The notes under the pieces were generated by a model. It saw nothing but the letters and a program-made list of their open reading frames with translations. It had not been told where the DNA came from and searched no databases. A program made the translations under genes and the position numbers. Shown here in pieces: positions 42,235-50,846 of a stretch of 64,000 nt of DNA. The stretch is from Methylocaldum sp. 14B (GTDB taxonomy: Bacteria; Pseudomonadota; Gammaproteobacteria; Methylococcales; Methylococcaceae), in NCBI RefSeq assembly GCF_002005105.1, contig NZ_MSCV01000010.1, forward strand, positions 1 through 64,000. The letters run 5' to 3'. Numbering within the stretch: position 1 is the first letter of the stretch; each line of letters begins with the position of its first letter.

Positions 42235-42363
42235 TCAGTGACTATGGGAATGCCCATCGTCACGGGATCTTTCTTGTCCTTCTACACTGGAGCCGGTGCT
42301 TGCACAGCCTGCCAAGGAAAAAATCAAGAAAAACAGAAGAAGAAGCTGTTGTGCATTTTTCAT
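42235..42363 (-). CDS. 42-residue lipoprotein with His tail
   Basis: A very short gene: ATG at 42363 with GGAG about eleven bases upstream and tandem TGA stops. The product has a signal helix LLLLFFLIFSLAGC (Cys20 lipobox), a short Ser/Glu-rich linker and the ending DDGHSHSH. The combination of a good ribosome site, a perfect lipobox and a metal-type His tail argues it is real. It is the first gene after the sigma-54-like site and probably forms a unit with the His-rich gene at 41859. Confidence 0.65.
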   Translation of the reverse strand: MKNAQQLLLLFFLIFSLAGCASTGSSVEGQERSRDDGHSHSH

Positions 42364-42542
42364 TTATCTGGTCTCCGGTTTCGGTCCGTTATTTTCTGAT
42401 TGAAACTCCTGCCTGATTTGCGGTCTGTTCAGACGGTTTGAGCGGATACGGGAGATTGCGGTTACCTCCTATCTCCAGCCGTCATCAGCCCTTACCGTCG
42501 TTACCGTCATGACCCGGCATCCATGTCGGTCAATTCTTAACA

Positions 42543-42559
42543 TGGAATGTCTGTGCCAA
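42543..42559 (-). promoter_or_regulatory. Sigma-54-like promoter upstream of the His-rich genes
   Basis: Minus strand TTGGCACAGACATTCCA has a perfect -24 (TGGCAC) and TTCC at -12, one base away from TTGC, with correct spacing. The predicted start is near 42532, about 170 nt before the 42-residue lipoprotein. Weaker than the site at 19821. Confidence 0.45.
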
Positions 42560-42621
42560 CCCGGTAACCCTTGGTTATTTCTGAATATTCGGTCGTTTAC
42601 CACGCGAATCGGAACTTGGTT

Positions 42622-42639
42622 TGTGATCAACAGAGTCAC
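42622..42639 (+). promoter_or_regulatory. Variant activator site TGTGATC-N5-AGTCAC
   Basis: It matches the TGTGATT-N5-GGTTAC motif at 10 of 13 fixed positions and begins 78 bp from the -12 base at 42544, one helical turn further than the 68 bp seen at the other three. It also reads as a short dyad TGTGA...TCACA. Confidence 0.4.
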
Positions 42640-42660
42640 ACCTTGCATTCCAGGTTACAG

Positions 42661-44073
42661 TCACTTCTGCGGGGCGGAGTCTTTTTCCTTGAACATCTCC
42701 GAGCGCATCCCGTAGCGCTTCAGCAGCCGGTGCAGGCTTTCGCGCTCGATGCCGGCACGTTCCGCCGCCTTGGTGACGTTGCCTTTGAACTCGCGCATCA
42801 GCGCGCCCAGGTAGTCGCGCGAGGTCCGGTCGACCGCGAGTTGCACCGCCTCGTGATAGGTTAAGGATCCGGCGGCGGAGCTGATTCTCGGGGTTCCCCC
42901 GGCCTCGGGCATTTCTTCCGGCAGTGCCCCCATGCCGATGCGCGGGCCGTCGCTGACGGCCAGCGCGCGCTCGATGGCGTTCTGCAGTTCGCGCACGTTG
43001 CCCGGCCAGTCGTAGCGCATCAGGGCCGACAGCGCTTCGGGGGTGAACCCCGTCACCGGGCTTTTCTGCTGCCGTCCGTGGCGTTCCAGAAACAGTGCGG
43101 CCAGGAGCGGGATGTCCTCCCGCCTCTCCCTAAGGGGCGGCAGGCGTATCGGAAAGATGTTGAGGCGATAGAACAGGTCTTCGCGGAATTTGCCTTCCTT
43201 CACCGCTTCCTTGAGATCGACGTTGGTCGCCGCGAGAATCCGGACGTCAACCGGTCGCTCCTCGGCTTCCCCGATCCGGCGCACGGCGCGCTCCTGCAAG
43301 ACTCGCGTCAGTTTCACCTGCAGGGGGAGCGGGAGTTCGCCCACTTCGTCCAGAAACAGCGTACCGCCCTCCGCCTCTTCGAACAGGCCGCGCTTGTCGG
43401 CGATCGCGCCGGTGAACGAGCCTTTCTTGTGGCCGAACAGTTCGGATTCGATGAGATTCTCCGGGATCGCGCCGCAGTTGACGGCGACGAACCGACGATC
43501 TTTGCGGAGTCCCTCGCAATGGATCGCCCGGGCGACCAGTTCCTTGCCGGTACCGCTTTCCCCCATGATCAACACCGTCGCCTCGGCGTTGGCGGCGCGG
43601 CGCATCAACTCGAACACTTTCCGCATGGTCGGGCTCTTGCCCACCAGGTTCCTGAAGCCGTAGGTTTCCTGCAAGAGGCTTTGCAGGTTTTCGGCCTGCT
43701 CCCGGAGCCGCTTGCGCTCGGCGGCGCGCTGCACCACCAACAGGGCCTCCTCGGGATCGAAGGGTTTGGTCAGATAGTCGTACGCGCCCTCCTTCATGGC
43801 TTCGACCGCATTGGGAATCGAGGCGAACGCCGTCATCAGGATGACCTCGACCTCCGGACGAGCATGCTTGATCTCGCGCAGCAAGGTCAAACCGTCGAGC
43901 CCGGGCATGCGGATGTCGCTGACGACGACATCGAAGTTCCCGTTCAAGGCCATCGCCAAGGCCTTCTGGCCATCGGCGGCGGTCGTGATGTCGAACCCGT
44001 GGGCGAAGGCATCCTGAAACAGCTTGAGGATGCTTTCCTTATCGTCCGCGACCAGAAGGCGTATGTTATTCAT
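42661..44073 (-). CDS. Sigma-54-dependent response regulator (NtrC/ZraR family)
   Basis: A 470-residue activator: receiver domain (1-120) with phospho-acceptor Asp53 in VVVSDIRMPG and Lys102 in LTKPF; AAA+ domain with Walker A GESGTGKE (170-177), the sigma-54 contact loop GSFTGA (217-222), Walker B GTLFLDE; and a Fis-type helix-turn-helix (about 415-460). It begins four bases after the kinase stop with ribosome site GGGAG. It is the only sigma-54 activator in the window and so the likely binder of the TGTGATT-N5-GGTTAC sites. Confidence 0.95.
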   Translation of the reverse strand: MNNIRLLVADDKESILKLFQDAFAHGFDITTAADGQKALAMALNGNFDVVVSDIRMPGLDGLTLLREIKHARPEVEVILMTAFASIPNAVEAMKEGAYDYLTKPFDPEEALLVVQRAAERKRLREQAENLQSLLQETYGFRNLVGKSPTMRKVFELMRRAANAEATVLIMGESGTGKELVARAIHCEGLRKDRRFVAVNCGAIPENLIESELFGHKKGSFTGAIADKRGLFEEAEGGTLFLDEVGELPLPLQVKLTRVLQERAVRRIGEAEERPVDVRILAATNVDLKEAVKEGKFREDLFYRLNIFPIRLPPLRERREDIPLLAALFLERHGRQQKSPVTGFTPEALSALMRYDWPGNVRELQNAIERALAVSDGPRIGMGALPEEMPEAGGTPRISSAAGSLTYHEAVQLAVDRTSRDYLGALMREFKGNVTKAAERAGIERESLHRLLKRYGMRSEMFKEKDSAPQK

Positions 44074-44077
44074 CCCG

Positions 44078-45622
44078 TCATTCTCCCGAGTCGACTGAAC
44101 GGCGATTCGATTTTCGGCCGGAGGAGGCAGTCCGGGTCACCGAACGCGCGACCGGCGGCTTCGCCGGCAAACGCACGGCAACGCGGGTTCCTTTTCCCGC
44201 TTCGGAACGGAGGTCGATGGTGCCGCCATGGGCATCGACGATGGCCTGGGAGATCACCAAGCCGAGCCCCGTCCCTTTGGGTTTGGTCGAAAAGAAGGGA
44301 TCGAAGACGTGGGGCAGCACCTCTGGCGGAATCCCCGACCCCGTATCGGCGACGTGCAGCACCGCCTCGTCGTTCATCTGCGCCACCTGAATCGTCAAAG
44401 CGCCCCCGCTGGGCATCGCTTCGACGGCGTTCAAAACGATGTTGAACACCACTTGCCGCAGCTTGGCTTCGTCGCCGTAGACCGTGACCTGCACCTCCGA
44501 TGCCGGTTGCTCGATCCTGAGATCCCGCAGCTTGCCGGATTCGCCGAGTCGCTCGATCGCCTCGCGCGCCAGTTCGGCCAGATCGATGCGAGTCGGCTCC
44601 AGCCGCGGCGGCCTCGCCAAATCCAGCAAGTCCTGGACGATCCGCTGGCATTGGCGGACTTCGTCTTCGACGGTCGTGAGATAACTGGTCTTGACCTGGG
44701 TGGGCTCCTTGAGCATCAGCTTGATGTAGCCGAGAATCACCCCGAGGGGATTGTTGATCTCGTGCGCCACCCCGGCGGCCATCTGCCCGATGGAGGCCAG
44801 TTTCTGGGAGCGTACGAGGTGCTCCTGGTGGCGCGCGAGGTCGGCCGCCATCTGATTGAAGCTGGAAGCCAGTTCTCCGAATTCGTCCCGTCCGTCCAGA
44901 GCGATCCGGGTGGAGAGATCGCCGCCCGCGAGGCGGAGGACGCCTTCGCGGAGCGCGGACAGCGGCCGCAGGATCGATCGGGTCATCGTCAGGCCCATAA
45001 TGAAGGAGACCGCGAGGGCGAGGCCGAAGCAGCCCAGGATCCCGACCCGCACCTGTTCCCGTATGAATTCCGCGTGTTCGAGCAAATCCCGGCTGCGCCG
45101 CTCTAGCATCTCGTTGAGCTTTTCATTCAAGCGGACGACTTGATTGACATAGGCCTCAAGCTTTTCGTTCAGCGCCTGCTTCTGCGACGGCTGGTTCCGT
45201 TGAATGGCCGGGATCACCGCGCTCCGGAACAACTCGTCGTTGAGCGTCGCGGTATGGGTCACCTCGTCGACACAGGCTCTTTCCTCCGGGGTCAGCGCGA
45301 GTTTTCGGAGTTCCGCGGTTTGCTCGTGGGTGGCATTGACGGCTTGGTCGTAGTGATCGAGGTGCGAAAGATTCCAACTGATGATCGTGTGGGCCTGATG
45401 GATATACTGCTCGCGCACGTAGGCGGCCGCCAAGTGGCCCGCATGTTTCGCCTTGTCGATCTCGGTAATCTCGGATTCCATCGTCACGATCTGCTGCAGC
45501 GTAAACAGCGTGACCAACAAGGAGGCCGCAAAAAAGATCAATATGACCGAAAACACGCCGATGAGACGGAGTGCCGTTCTGGAAATACGCCGTCGAGAGG
45601 CCGAGCGCCGGATATCAGGCAT
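44078..45622 (-). CDS. Sensor histidine kinase partner (ZraS/CusS-like position)
   Basis: A 514-residue membrane kinase: TM1 about 18-42, periplasmic sensor 43-190, TM2 about 195-215, HAMP, HisKA with the phospho-His in GVAHEINNPLGVI near 286, and HATPase_c (NIVLNAVEAMPSGG, DTGSGIPPE, GTGLGLVISQ). The sensor region is helical and holds many His (KHAGHLAAAY, QAHTI, LSHLDHYD, THEQ), which could bind metal. It is transcribed just before the response regulator. Confidence 0.92.
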   Translation of the reverse strand: MPDIRRSASRRRISRTALRLIGVFSVILIFFAASLLVTLFTLQQIVTMESEITEIDKAKHAGHLAAAYVREQYIHQAHTIISWNLSHLDHYDQAVNATHEQTAELRKLALTPEERACVDEVTHTATLNDELFRSAVIPAIQRNQPSQKQALNEKLEAYVNQVVRLNEKLNEMLERRSRDLLEHAEFIREQVRVGILGCFGLALAVSFIMGLTMTRSILRPLSALREGVLRLAGGDLSTRIALDGRDEFGELASSFNQMAADLARHQEHLVRSQKLASIGQMAAGVAHEINNPLGVILGYIKLMLKEPTQVKTSYLTTVEDEVRQCQRIVQDLLDLARPPRLEPTRIDLAELAREAIERLGESGKLRDLRIEQPASEVQVTVYGDEAKLRQVVFNIVLNAVEAMPSGGALTIQVAQMNDEAVLHVADTGSGIPPEVLPHVFDPFFSTKPKGTGLGLVISQAIVDAHGGTIDLRSEAGKGTRVAVRLPAKPPVARSVTRTASSGRKSNRRSVDSGE

Positions 45623-45731
45623 AAAGATCAGTACTTCGTCGCGATCACGGATAAAGGCGGACCAGGAGGTTTATGGAGTTATCCAGCGAATAGGTCGTGA
45701 ATTCGTCCTGATCCGCCTGCTGTTCTTCGCG

Positions 45732-46091
45732 TTATCGAATGCCTTCCGCGATTTCGCGATGCAGCTTCGCCATGGCCAGGTTTTCATCCGCCGCCTTACT
45801 GTAAAGGTCGATTAAATACTCACAATGCGTTTTAAATCCGATGGCGTGCTTTCCGTGCAAATAAGGCGCTCTTAGATATTCCGCTAGGAGTTTCTTGTGC
45901 TCTTCCACTTTCTGCCTCGCCTCATCGGCCGCCTGTTCGTAATGCGCCGCCAATGCCTCATGGTCCGCCTTGGTTTTCGCGCTTTGGATCGCCGCCTCCA
46001 TGGGCATCGGATGGGGATTCATCGGCGCACATCCAGAAAGCAACGCCAGGGCTACGCCCATCGCGAGGGAGAATTTGATGATCGTATTCAT
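45732..46091 (-). CDS. Small helical lipoprotein, His/Cys family member 2
   Basis: A 119-residue lipoprotein: signal with lipobox ALLSGC (Cys21), then KADHEALAAHYEQAA, KVEEHKKLLAEY, THCEYLIDLYSKAADEN and AKLHREIAEGI. It shares the five-member family pattern and has the most compact centre. It lies between the second cusA and the two-component system, 109 bp before the kinase, so it may be part of the sensing or buffering arm of that system. Confidence 0.75.
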   Translation of the reverse strand: MNTIIKFSLAMGVALALLSGCAPMNPHPMPMEAAIQSAKTKADHEALAAHYEQAADEARQKVEEHKKLLAEYLRAPYLHGKHAIGFKTHCEYLIDLYSKAADENLAMAKLHREIAEGIR

Positions 46092-46204
46092 AACAGACCT
46101 CTCAAAAGTTAAAGGTGGATTTAGATTGCTATTCGTACCGGCAAGAATTTCGGTTATCTACGCGCTATTAATTACCCTCTATTTCTTTTATCAGCCTCGT
46201 TACG

Positions 46205-49200
46205 CTAGAGTTGCGCAACCTGGTTACCGCTCCGCGCGGCTATTCTTTCCAAAATGGGTTTATCCCCCCATCGGATGGGATATTCCTTGACCAGGGCATA
46301 AATCGCCGGGATCACGATCAAGGTCAGAATCGTCGAGGACACCATACCGCCCACCATGGGCGCGGCGATGCGGCGCATCACCTCCGAGCCGGTGCCGCTG
46401 CTCCACAGAATGGGCAAAAGGCCCGCCATGATGGCGACCACCGTCATCATCTTCGGACGCACCCGCTCCACCGCACCCGCCATGACGGCCGCGTAGAGGT
46501 CGGCCACCGTCACCCGTTCGCCGGCCGCTTCCCGCCGGCGCCGGATGTCCTCGAAGGCGTCGTCCAGGTAGATCAGCATCACCACGCCGGTTTCCGCCGC
46601 GACGCCAGCCAGCGCGATGAAGCCCACGGCGACCGCCACGCTGAGGTTGTACTCCAGCAGCCACATCAGCCAGACGCCGCCGACCAGGGCGAACGGCACC
46701 GACAGCATCACGATCAGCGTTTCGGTCAGGCGTTTGAAATTGAGATAGAGCAGCACGAAGATGATCAGCAGTGTCACCGGGACGACCAACTTCAGCTTGG
46801 CCTTGGCGCGCTCCATGTACTCGAACTGGCCGCTCCAGGTGATGTAATAGCCCGGCGGGAATTGGACGCGCTCGCGCACGGCCTTTTGCGCCTCCTCCAC
46901 ATAGCCGCCGATATCCCGGCCCCGAAGATCGACGAAGATGTAGGCGGACAGCAGGGCGTTCTCAGTGCGGATGCCAGGCGGTCCCTTGCTGAGGCCGATG
47001 CGGGCGAGCTGGCCCAAAGGGATCATGGCGCCGCCTTCGATGGGCACCAGCACCTGGGTGGCGATGGCCTGGGGATCGCTGCGCAGCTCGCGGGGATAAC
47101 GGACGATGACGTTGAAGCGCTCTCGGCCTTCCACCGTGGTGGTGACGGGCTCGCCCCCCAGCGCAGCGGCGATCACCCTCTGTACGTCGCCCACCGTCAG
47201 GCCGTAGCGGGCCAAGGCCTCGTAGTCGGGTTCGATGTTCAGGTAATACCCGCCGGTGATGCGCTCGGCGTAGGCACTGGTCGTTCCGGGTACGGTCTTG
47301 ATCACCGCCTCGATCTGCTGGGCCAGCTTTTCCATCTCGGCGAGGTCCTTGCCGAACACCTTGACGCCCACCGGGGTGCGGATGCCGGTGGACAGCATGT
47401 CGATGCGGTTCTTGATGGGCATGGTCCAGGCATTGGTGACGCCCGGAATCTGCAGCGCCCGGTCCATCTCGGCAATGAGCTGGTCGGGGGTCAGGCCGGG
47501 CCGCCACTCCGTTTCCGGCTTCAGGTTCACCACCGTCTCGAACATCTCCAAGGGCGCCGGATCGGTGGCGGTCTGGGCGCGCCCCGCCTTGCCGAACACC
47601 GATTCCACCTCGGGAAAGCTCTTGATGATCCGGTTCTGGGTCTGCATCAGCTCCTGCGCCTTGGTGACCGAAAGTCCCGGCAAGGTGATGGGCATGAACA
47701 GCAGCGAGCCTTCGTTCAGGGTCGGCATGAATTCGCTGCCGAGCTTGGTCGCCGGAACCACGGACACCCCCAAAACGATCAGGGCCACAAGGAGGGTCAG
47801 CGTTTTCCGGCGCAGCACCCAGCCGATCACCGGCCGGTAAGCCCAGATCAGAAACCGGTTGATCGGATTCTTGCCTTCCGGGAGGATCCGGCCCCGGATG
47901 AACAGCAGCATGAGCGCCGGCACCAGGGTGATGGACAACAGCGCCGCGCCGGCCATGGCGAAGGTCTTGGTATAAGCCAGAGGGTGAAACAGCCGGCCTT
48001 CCTGGGCTTCCAGGGCGAACACCGGCAGAAACGATACGGTGATGATCAACAGGCTGAAGAACAGCGCCGGGCCGACTTCCCGGCACGCTTCCAGCATTAT
48101 GGCCAGCCGCGGCTTGTCCGCGGGACTCCGCTCCAGATGCTTGTGGGCGTTCTCGATCATGACGATGGCGGCGTCCACCATGGCGCCGATGGCGATGGCG
48201 ATGCCGCCCAGGCTCATGATGTTCGAGTTCAATCCCATCTGGCGCATGACGAGGAAAGCGATCAGCACCCCCACCGGCAGCATCAGGATGGCCACCAAGG
48301 CGCTACGGACGTGCAGCAGGAACAGAGCGCACACCAGGGCGACCACCAGACTTTCTTCCAGCAGCGTATGGCGCAGGTTGTCGATGGCCCGCAGAATCAG
48401 GCCGGAGCGGTCGTACACCGCTTCGATGGACACGCCGCTGGGCAGACCCGAGGCGATTTCCCGGAATTTGGCCTTCAGGTTGTCGATCACCTCCAGGGCG
48501 TTCTGGCCGTAGCGGGCCATGGCGATGCCGCCCACCACTTCGCCTTCGCCGTTGAGTTCGGTGATGCCCCGGCGTTCGTCCGGCGCCAGCTCGACCCGCG
48601 CGATGTCCCGCATCAGCACGGGCGTGCCGTGCTCCGCCTTGACCACCAATCGCTCCAGATCGGCGATACCCCGCAGGTACCCTTTGCCGCGCACCATGTA
48701 CTCGGTTTCGGACAGCTCGATCACCCGGCCGCCGACATCGGTGTTGCTGTCTTCGATCACCTCGATGACCTTTTTCAGCGGAATACGAAAGGCCTGCAGC
48801 TTGCGCGGGTCCACCACCACCTGGTATTGCTGCACGAAGCCGCCGATGCTGGCCACCTCGGCGACGCCCGGCGTCTTGGTGAGCTGGTAGCGCACGAACC
48901 AGTCCTGCAGGGTACGCAGTTCTGCCAGAGTATGTTGGTTTCCGGTGAGGGCGTATTGATAGACCCAGCCGACGCCGGTGGCGTCCGGGCCGATGCGCGG
49001 CGACACCCCGCGGGGCAGACGGCTGGTCGCGAAATTCAGGTATTCGAGCACCCGGGAGCGGGCCCAGTAGATATCGGTGCCGTCCTCGAAAATCACGTAG
49101 ACGAACGAGGCGCCGAAGAACGAGAAGCCGCGCACCACCTTGGAGCGGGGCACGCTCAGCATGGCGGTGGTCAGAGGGTAAGTCACCTGATCTTCCACCA

Positions 49201-49378
49201 CTTGGGGCGCCTGCCCATGGTACTCGGTGTAGACGATCACCTGGGTATCGGACAAATCCGGCAGGGCGTCGAGGGGGGTGTGAATCAGCGCGTAAACCCC
49301 GGCGCCGACGATGAACAGGGTCCCCAGCAGGACGAGAAAGATATTGCGCAAGGACCATTCAATGACACGACTCAGCAT
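46205..49378 (-). CDS. cusA: CusA-type Cu/Ag RND efflux pump, copy 2
   Basis: A 1057-residue pump. The ATG at 49378 lies one base after the cusB stop, with GGAGG in the last cusB codons; 19 further in-frame codons upstream overlap cusB and are not favoured. It has SLGGIAIAIGAMVDAAIVMIENAHK and WTMPIKNRIDMLSTGIRTPVG, the CusA class, close to the first copy. It is the end of the sigma-54-preceded operon. Confidence 0.95.
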   Translation of the reverse strand: MLSRVIEWSLRNIFLVLLGTLFIVGAGVYALIHTPLDALPDLSDTQVIVYTEYHGQAPQVVEDQVTYPLTTAMLSVPRSKVVRGFSFFGASFVYVIFEDGTDIYWARSRVLEYLNFATSRLPRGVSPRIGPDATGVGWVYQYALTGNQHTLAELRTLQDWFVRYQLTKTPGVAEVASIGGFVQQYQVVVDPRKLQAFRIPLKKVIEVIEDSNTDVGGRVIELSETEYMVRGKGYLRGIADLERLVVKAEHGTPVLMRDIARVELAPDERRGITELNGEGEVVGGIAMARYGQNALEVIDNLKAKFREIASGLPSGVSIEAVYDRSGLILRAIDNLRHTLLEESLVVALVCALFLLHVRSALVAILMLPVGVLIAFLVMRQMGLNSNIMSLGGIAIAIGAMVDAAIVMIENAHKHLERSPADKPRLAIMLEACREVGPALFFSLLIITVSFLPVFALEAQEGRLFHPLAYTKTFAMAGAALLSITLVPALMLLFIRGRILPEGKNPINRFLIWAYRPVIGWVLRRKTLTLLVALIVLGVSVVPATKLGSEFMPTLNEGSLLFMPITLPGLSVTKAQELMQTQNRIIKSFPEVESVFGKAGRAQTATDPAPLEMFETVVNLKPETEWRPGLTPDQLIAEMDRALQIPGVTNAWTMPIKNRIDMLSTGIRTPVGVKVFGKDLAEMEKLAQQIEAVIKTVPGTTSAYAERITGGYYLNIEPDYEALARYGLTVGDVQRVIAAALGGEPVTTTVEGRERFNVIVRYPRELRSDPQAIATQVLVPIEGGAMIPLGQLARIGLSKGPPGIRTENALLSAYIFVDLRGRDIGGYVEEAQKAVRERVQFPPGYYITWSGQFEYMERAKAKLKLVVPVTLLIIFVLLYLNFKRLTETLIVMLSVPFALVGGVWLMWLLEYNLSVAVAVGFIALAGVAAETGVVMLIYLDDAFEDIRRRREAAGERVTVADLYAAVMAGAVERVRPKMMTVVAIMAGLLPILWSSGTGSEVMRRIAAPMVGGMVSSTILTLIVIPAIYALVKEYPIRWGDKPILERIAARSGNQVAQL

Positions 49379-49379
49379 C

Positions 49380-50846
49380 TCAGTGGCCTCCGTGCCCGTG
49401 TTCGTATCCTGAATGGTCAGCGGTAGCGGAGGCATTCTCCGTTGGTTGCTGAGTGTGGCCTCCTCCGGTGTCGCTTCCCAGACTTCCGAGCGCCGCCTTC
49501 AAGTTGCTTTCCGCGTCGATCAAGAAGTTGGCGCGGCTGACCACGGTTTCTCCGGCCGTGAGGCCCTCCAGGACTTCGACATAGCCGTCGGCGCGCCAGC
49601 CCGGTTTCACGACGCGCGGCTCGAACAGCCCCTCGCCGCGCTGCACCAGCACCACTTGCCGCGTGCCGCTGTCCAGCACGGCCGAATCGGGCACCGCGAG
49701 CACCTGCCCGTGGTGATGAGACGTCGAAAGCGCGACGCTGCCGTAGAGCGCGGGTTTCAAGAAGCCCCCGGGGTTGGGCAGCTCGATGCGGACTTTGGCC
49801 GTGCGGGTTTCCGGCGTCACCGTCGGATAGATGAACGTCACCCGGCCGTTGAAGACCTTGTCCGGGTAAGCGTTCACCCGGAGACTGGCGTTCTGGCCCT
49901 CGTGGATCAGCGCCAAATCCTGTTCGTACACGTCGGCGATCAACCAGACCGTGGACAGATCGGCGATGCGGAAGAGGATATCGCCGGGCATGAAGCGCAT
50001 GCCCTGCAGGGCGGGCTTCTCCAGAACGACGCCGGTGACCGGGGAGTTCAGCGGCACGAACTGGCTGGGTGCGCCTTGCTGCTGCAGATGGCGCAGGTGC
50101 TCGTCGGAAACATCCCAGTTGCGCAGCCTTTGCCAGGCACTGCTCACGAGCTGCTCGGCGGCCGTCCGGGTTTGGGCACTGCTGTTTTGCAGGGCTTTCT
50201 GTCCCCGGTAAGCGATGAGGTATTCCTGCTGTGCCGAGAGAAGATCCGGACTGTATACCTCCATCAACACCTGGCCTCGGCGTACGGTCTGGCCGGTGGC
50301 GTTGACGTGGAGGGTTTGGATCCAGCCCTCGAATTTTGGGGCAACGGTATAAAGGCGCCGCTCGTCCACCTGAACGGTACCCACGGCCCGGACGGTGTGG
50401 TTCAGCGGGCGCAAGGCGACGGTCTCGGTCTTGACGCCCAGCTTCTGGATTTTCTCCACATTGATTTTGACTTGGCCGGGCGGAGGCGCCTCGTCCTCGT
50501 AGACCGGCACATAATCCATGCCCATGGAATCCTCTTTCGGCACCGGCGAGGTATCGGGCAGTCCCATGGGATTGCGGTAATAGAGGACTTTCTTTCCAGC
50601 GGGAGGCTTTTGAGATGTTTCCTCCTCCGGATAGACCGGCACATAGTCCATCCCCATCTCGTCCTTGGCAGGCACAGGGGAGGTCACCGCCGGATTCATC
50701 GGATGGCGGTAGAACAGCGGTTTTCTCTCCGTGGGGGTAGCCTCAGCGGCGTCGCCCGTGATCGGCGGATGGGAGGTCAGCCATCCGCCGCTGATGGCGC
50801 CCAATGCGAATGCGATCAGCACGGCCAGAGCGGTTTGCTTAGTCAT
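49380..50846 (-). CDS. cusB: CusB-type adaptor with two metal-binding repeats, copy 2
   Basis: A 488-residue adaptor. After the signal anchor, two tandem heavy-metal-binding repeats lie at about 44-72 and 88-116, each with YR.PM, SPVP and a DxMGMDYVPVY ending; most CusB proteins carry one. The lipoyl/barrel domains follow (KFEGWIQTLHVNATGQ and PVTGVVLEKPALQGM), and the C-terminus is His/Gly-rich (YEHGHGGH). It overlaps cusC by eight bases. Confidence 0.93.
   Translation of the reverse strand: MTKQTALAVLIAFALGAISGGWLTSHPPITGDAAEATPTERKPLFYRHPMNPAVTSPVPAKDEMGMDYVPVYPEEETSQKPPAGKKVLYYRNPMGLPDTSPVPKEDSMGMDYVPVYEDEAPPPGQVKINVEKIQKLGVKTETVALRPLNHTVRAVGTVQVDERRLYTVAPKFEGWIQTLHVNATGQTVRRGQVLMEVYSPDLLSAQQEYLIAYRGQKALQNSSAQTRTAAEQLVSSAWQRLRNWDVSDEHLRHLQQQGAPSQFVPLNSPVTGVVLEKPALQGMRFMPGDILFRIADLSTVWLIADVYEQDLALIHEGQNASLRVNAYPDKVFNGRVTFIYPTVTPETRTAKVRIELPNPGGFLKPALYGSVALSTSHHHGQVLAVPDSAVLDSGTRQVVLVQRGEGLFEPRVVKPGWRADGYVEVLEGLTAGETVVSRANFLIDAESNLKAALGSLGSDTGGGHTQQPTENASATADHSGYEHGHGGH

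Noticed and set aside
46211-49426. A 1071-codon open frame on the plus strand
   Set aside because: It is the antisense of the second cusA, with no domain, signal peptide or ribosome site; high-GC codon bias keeps the opposite strand open.
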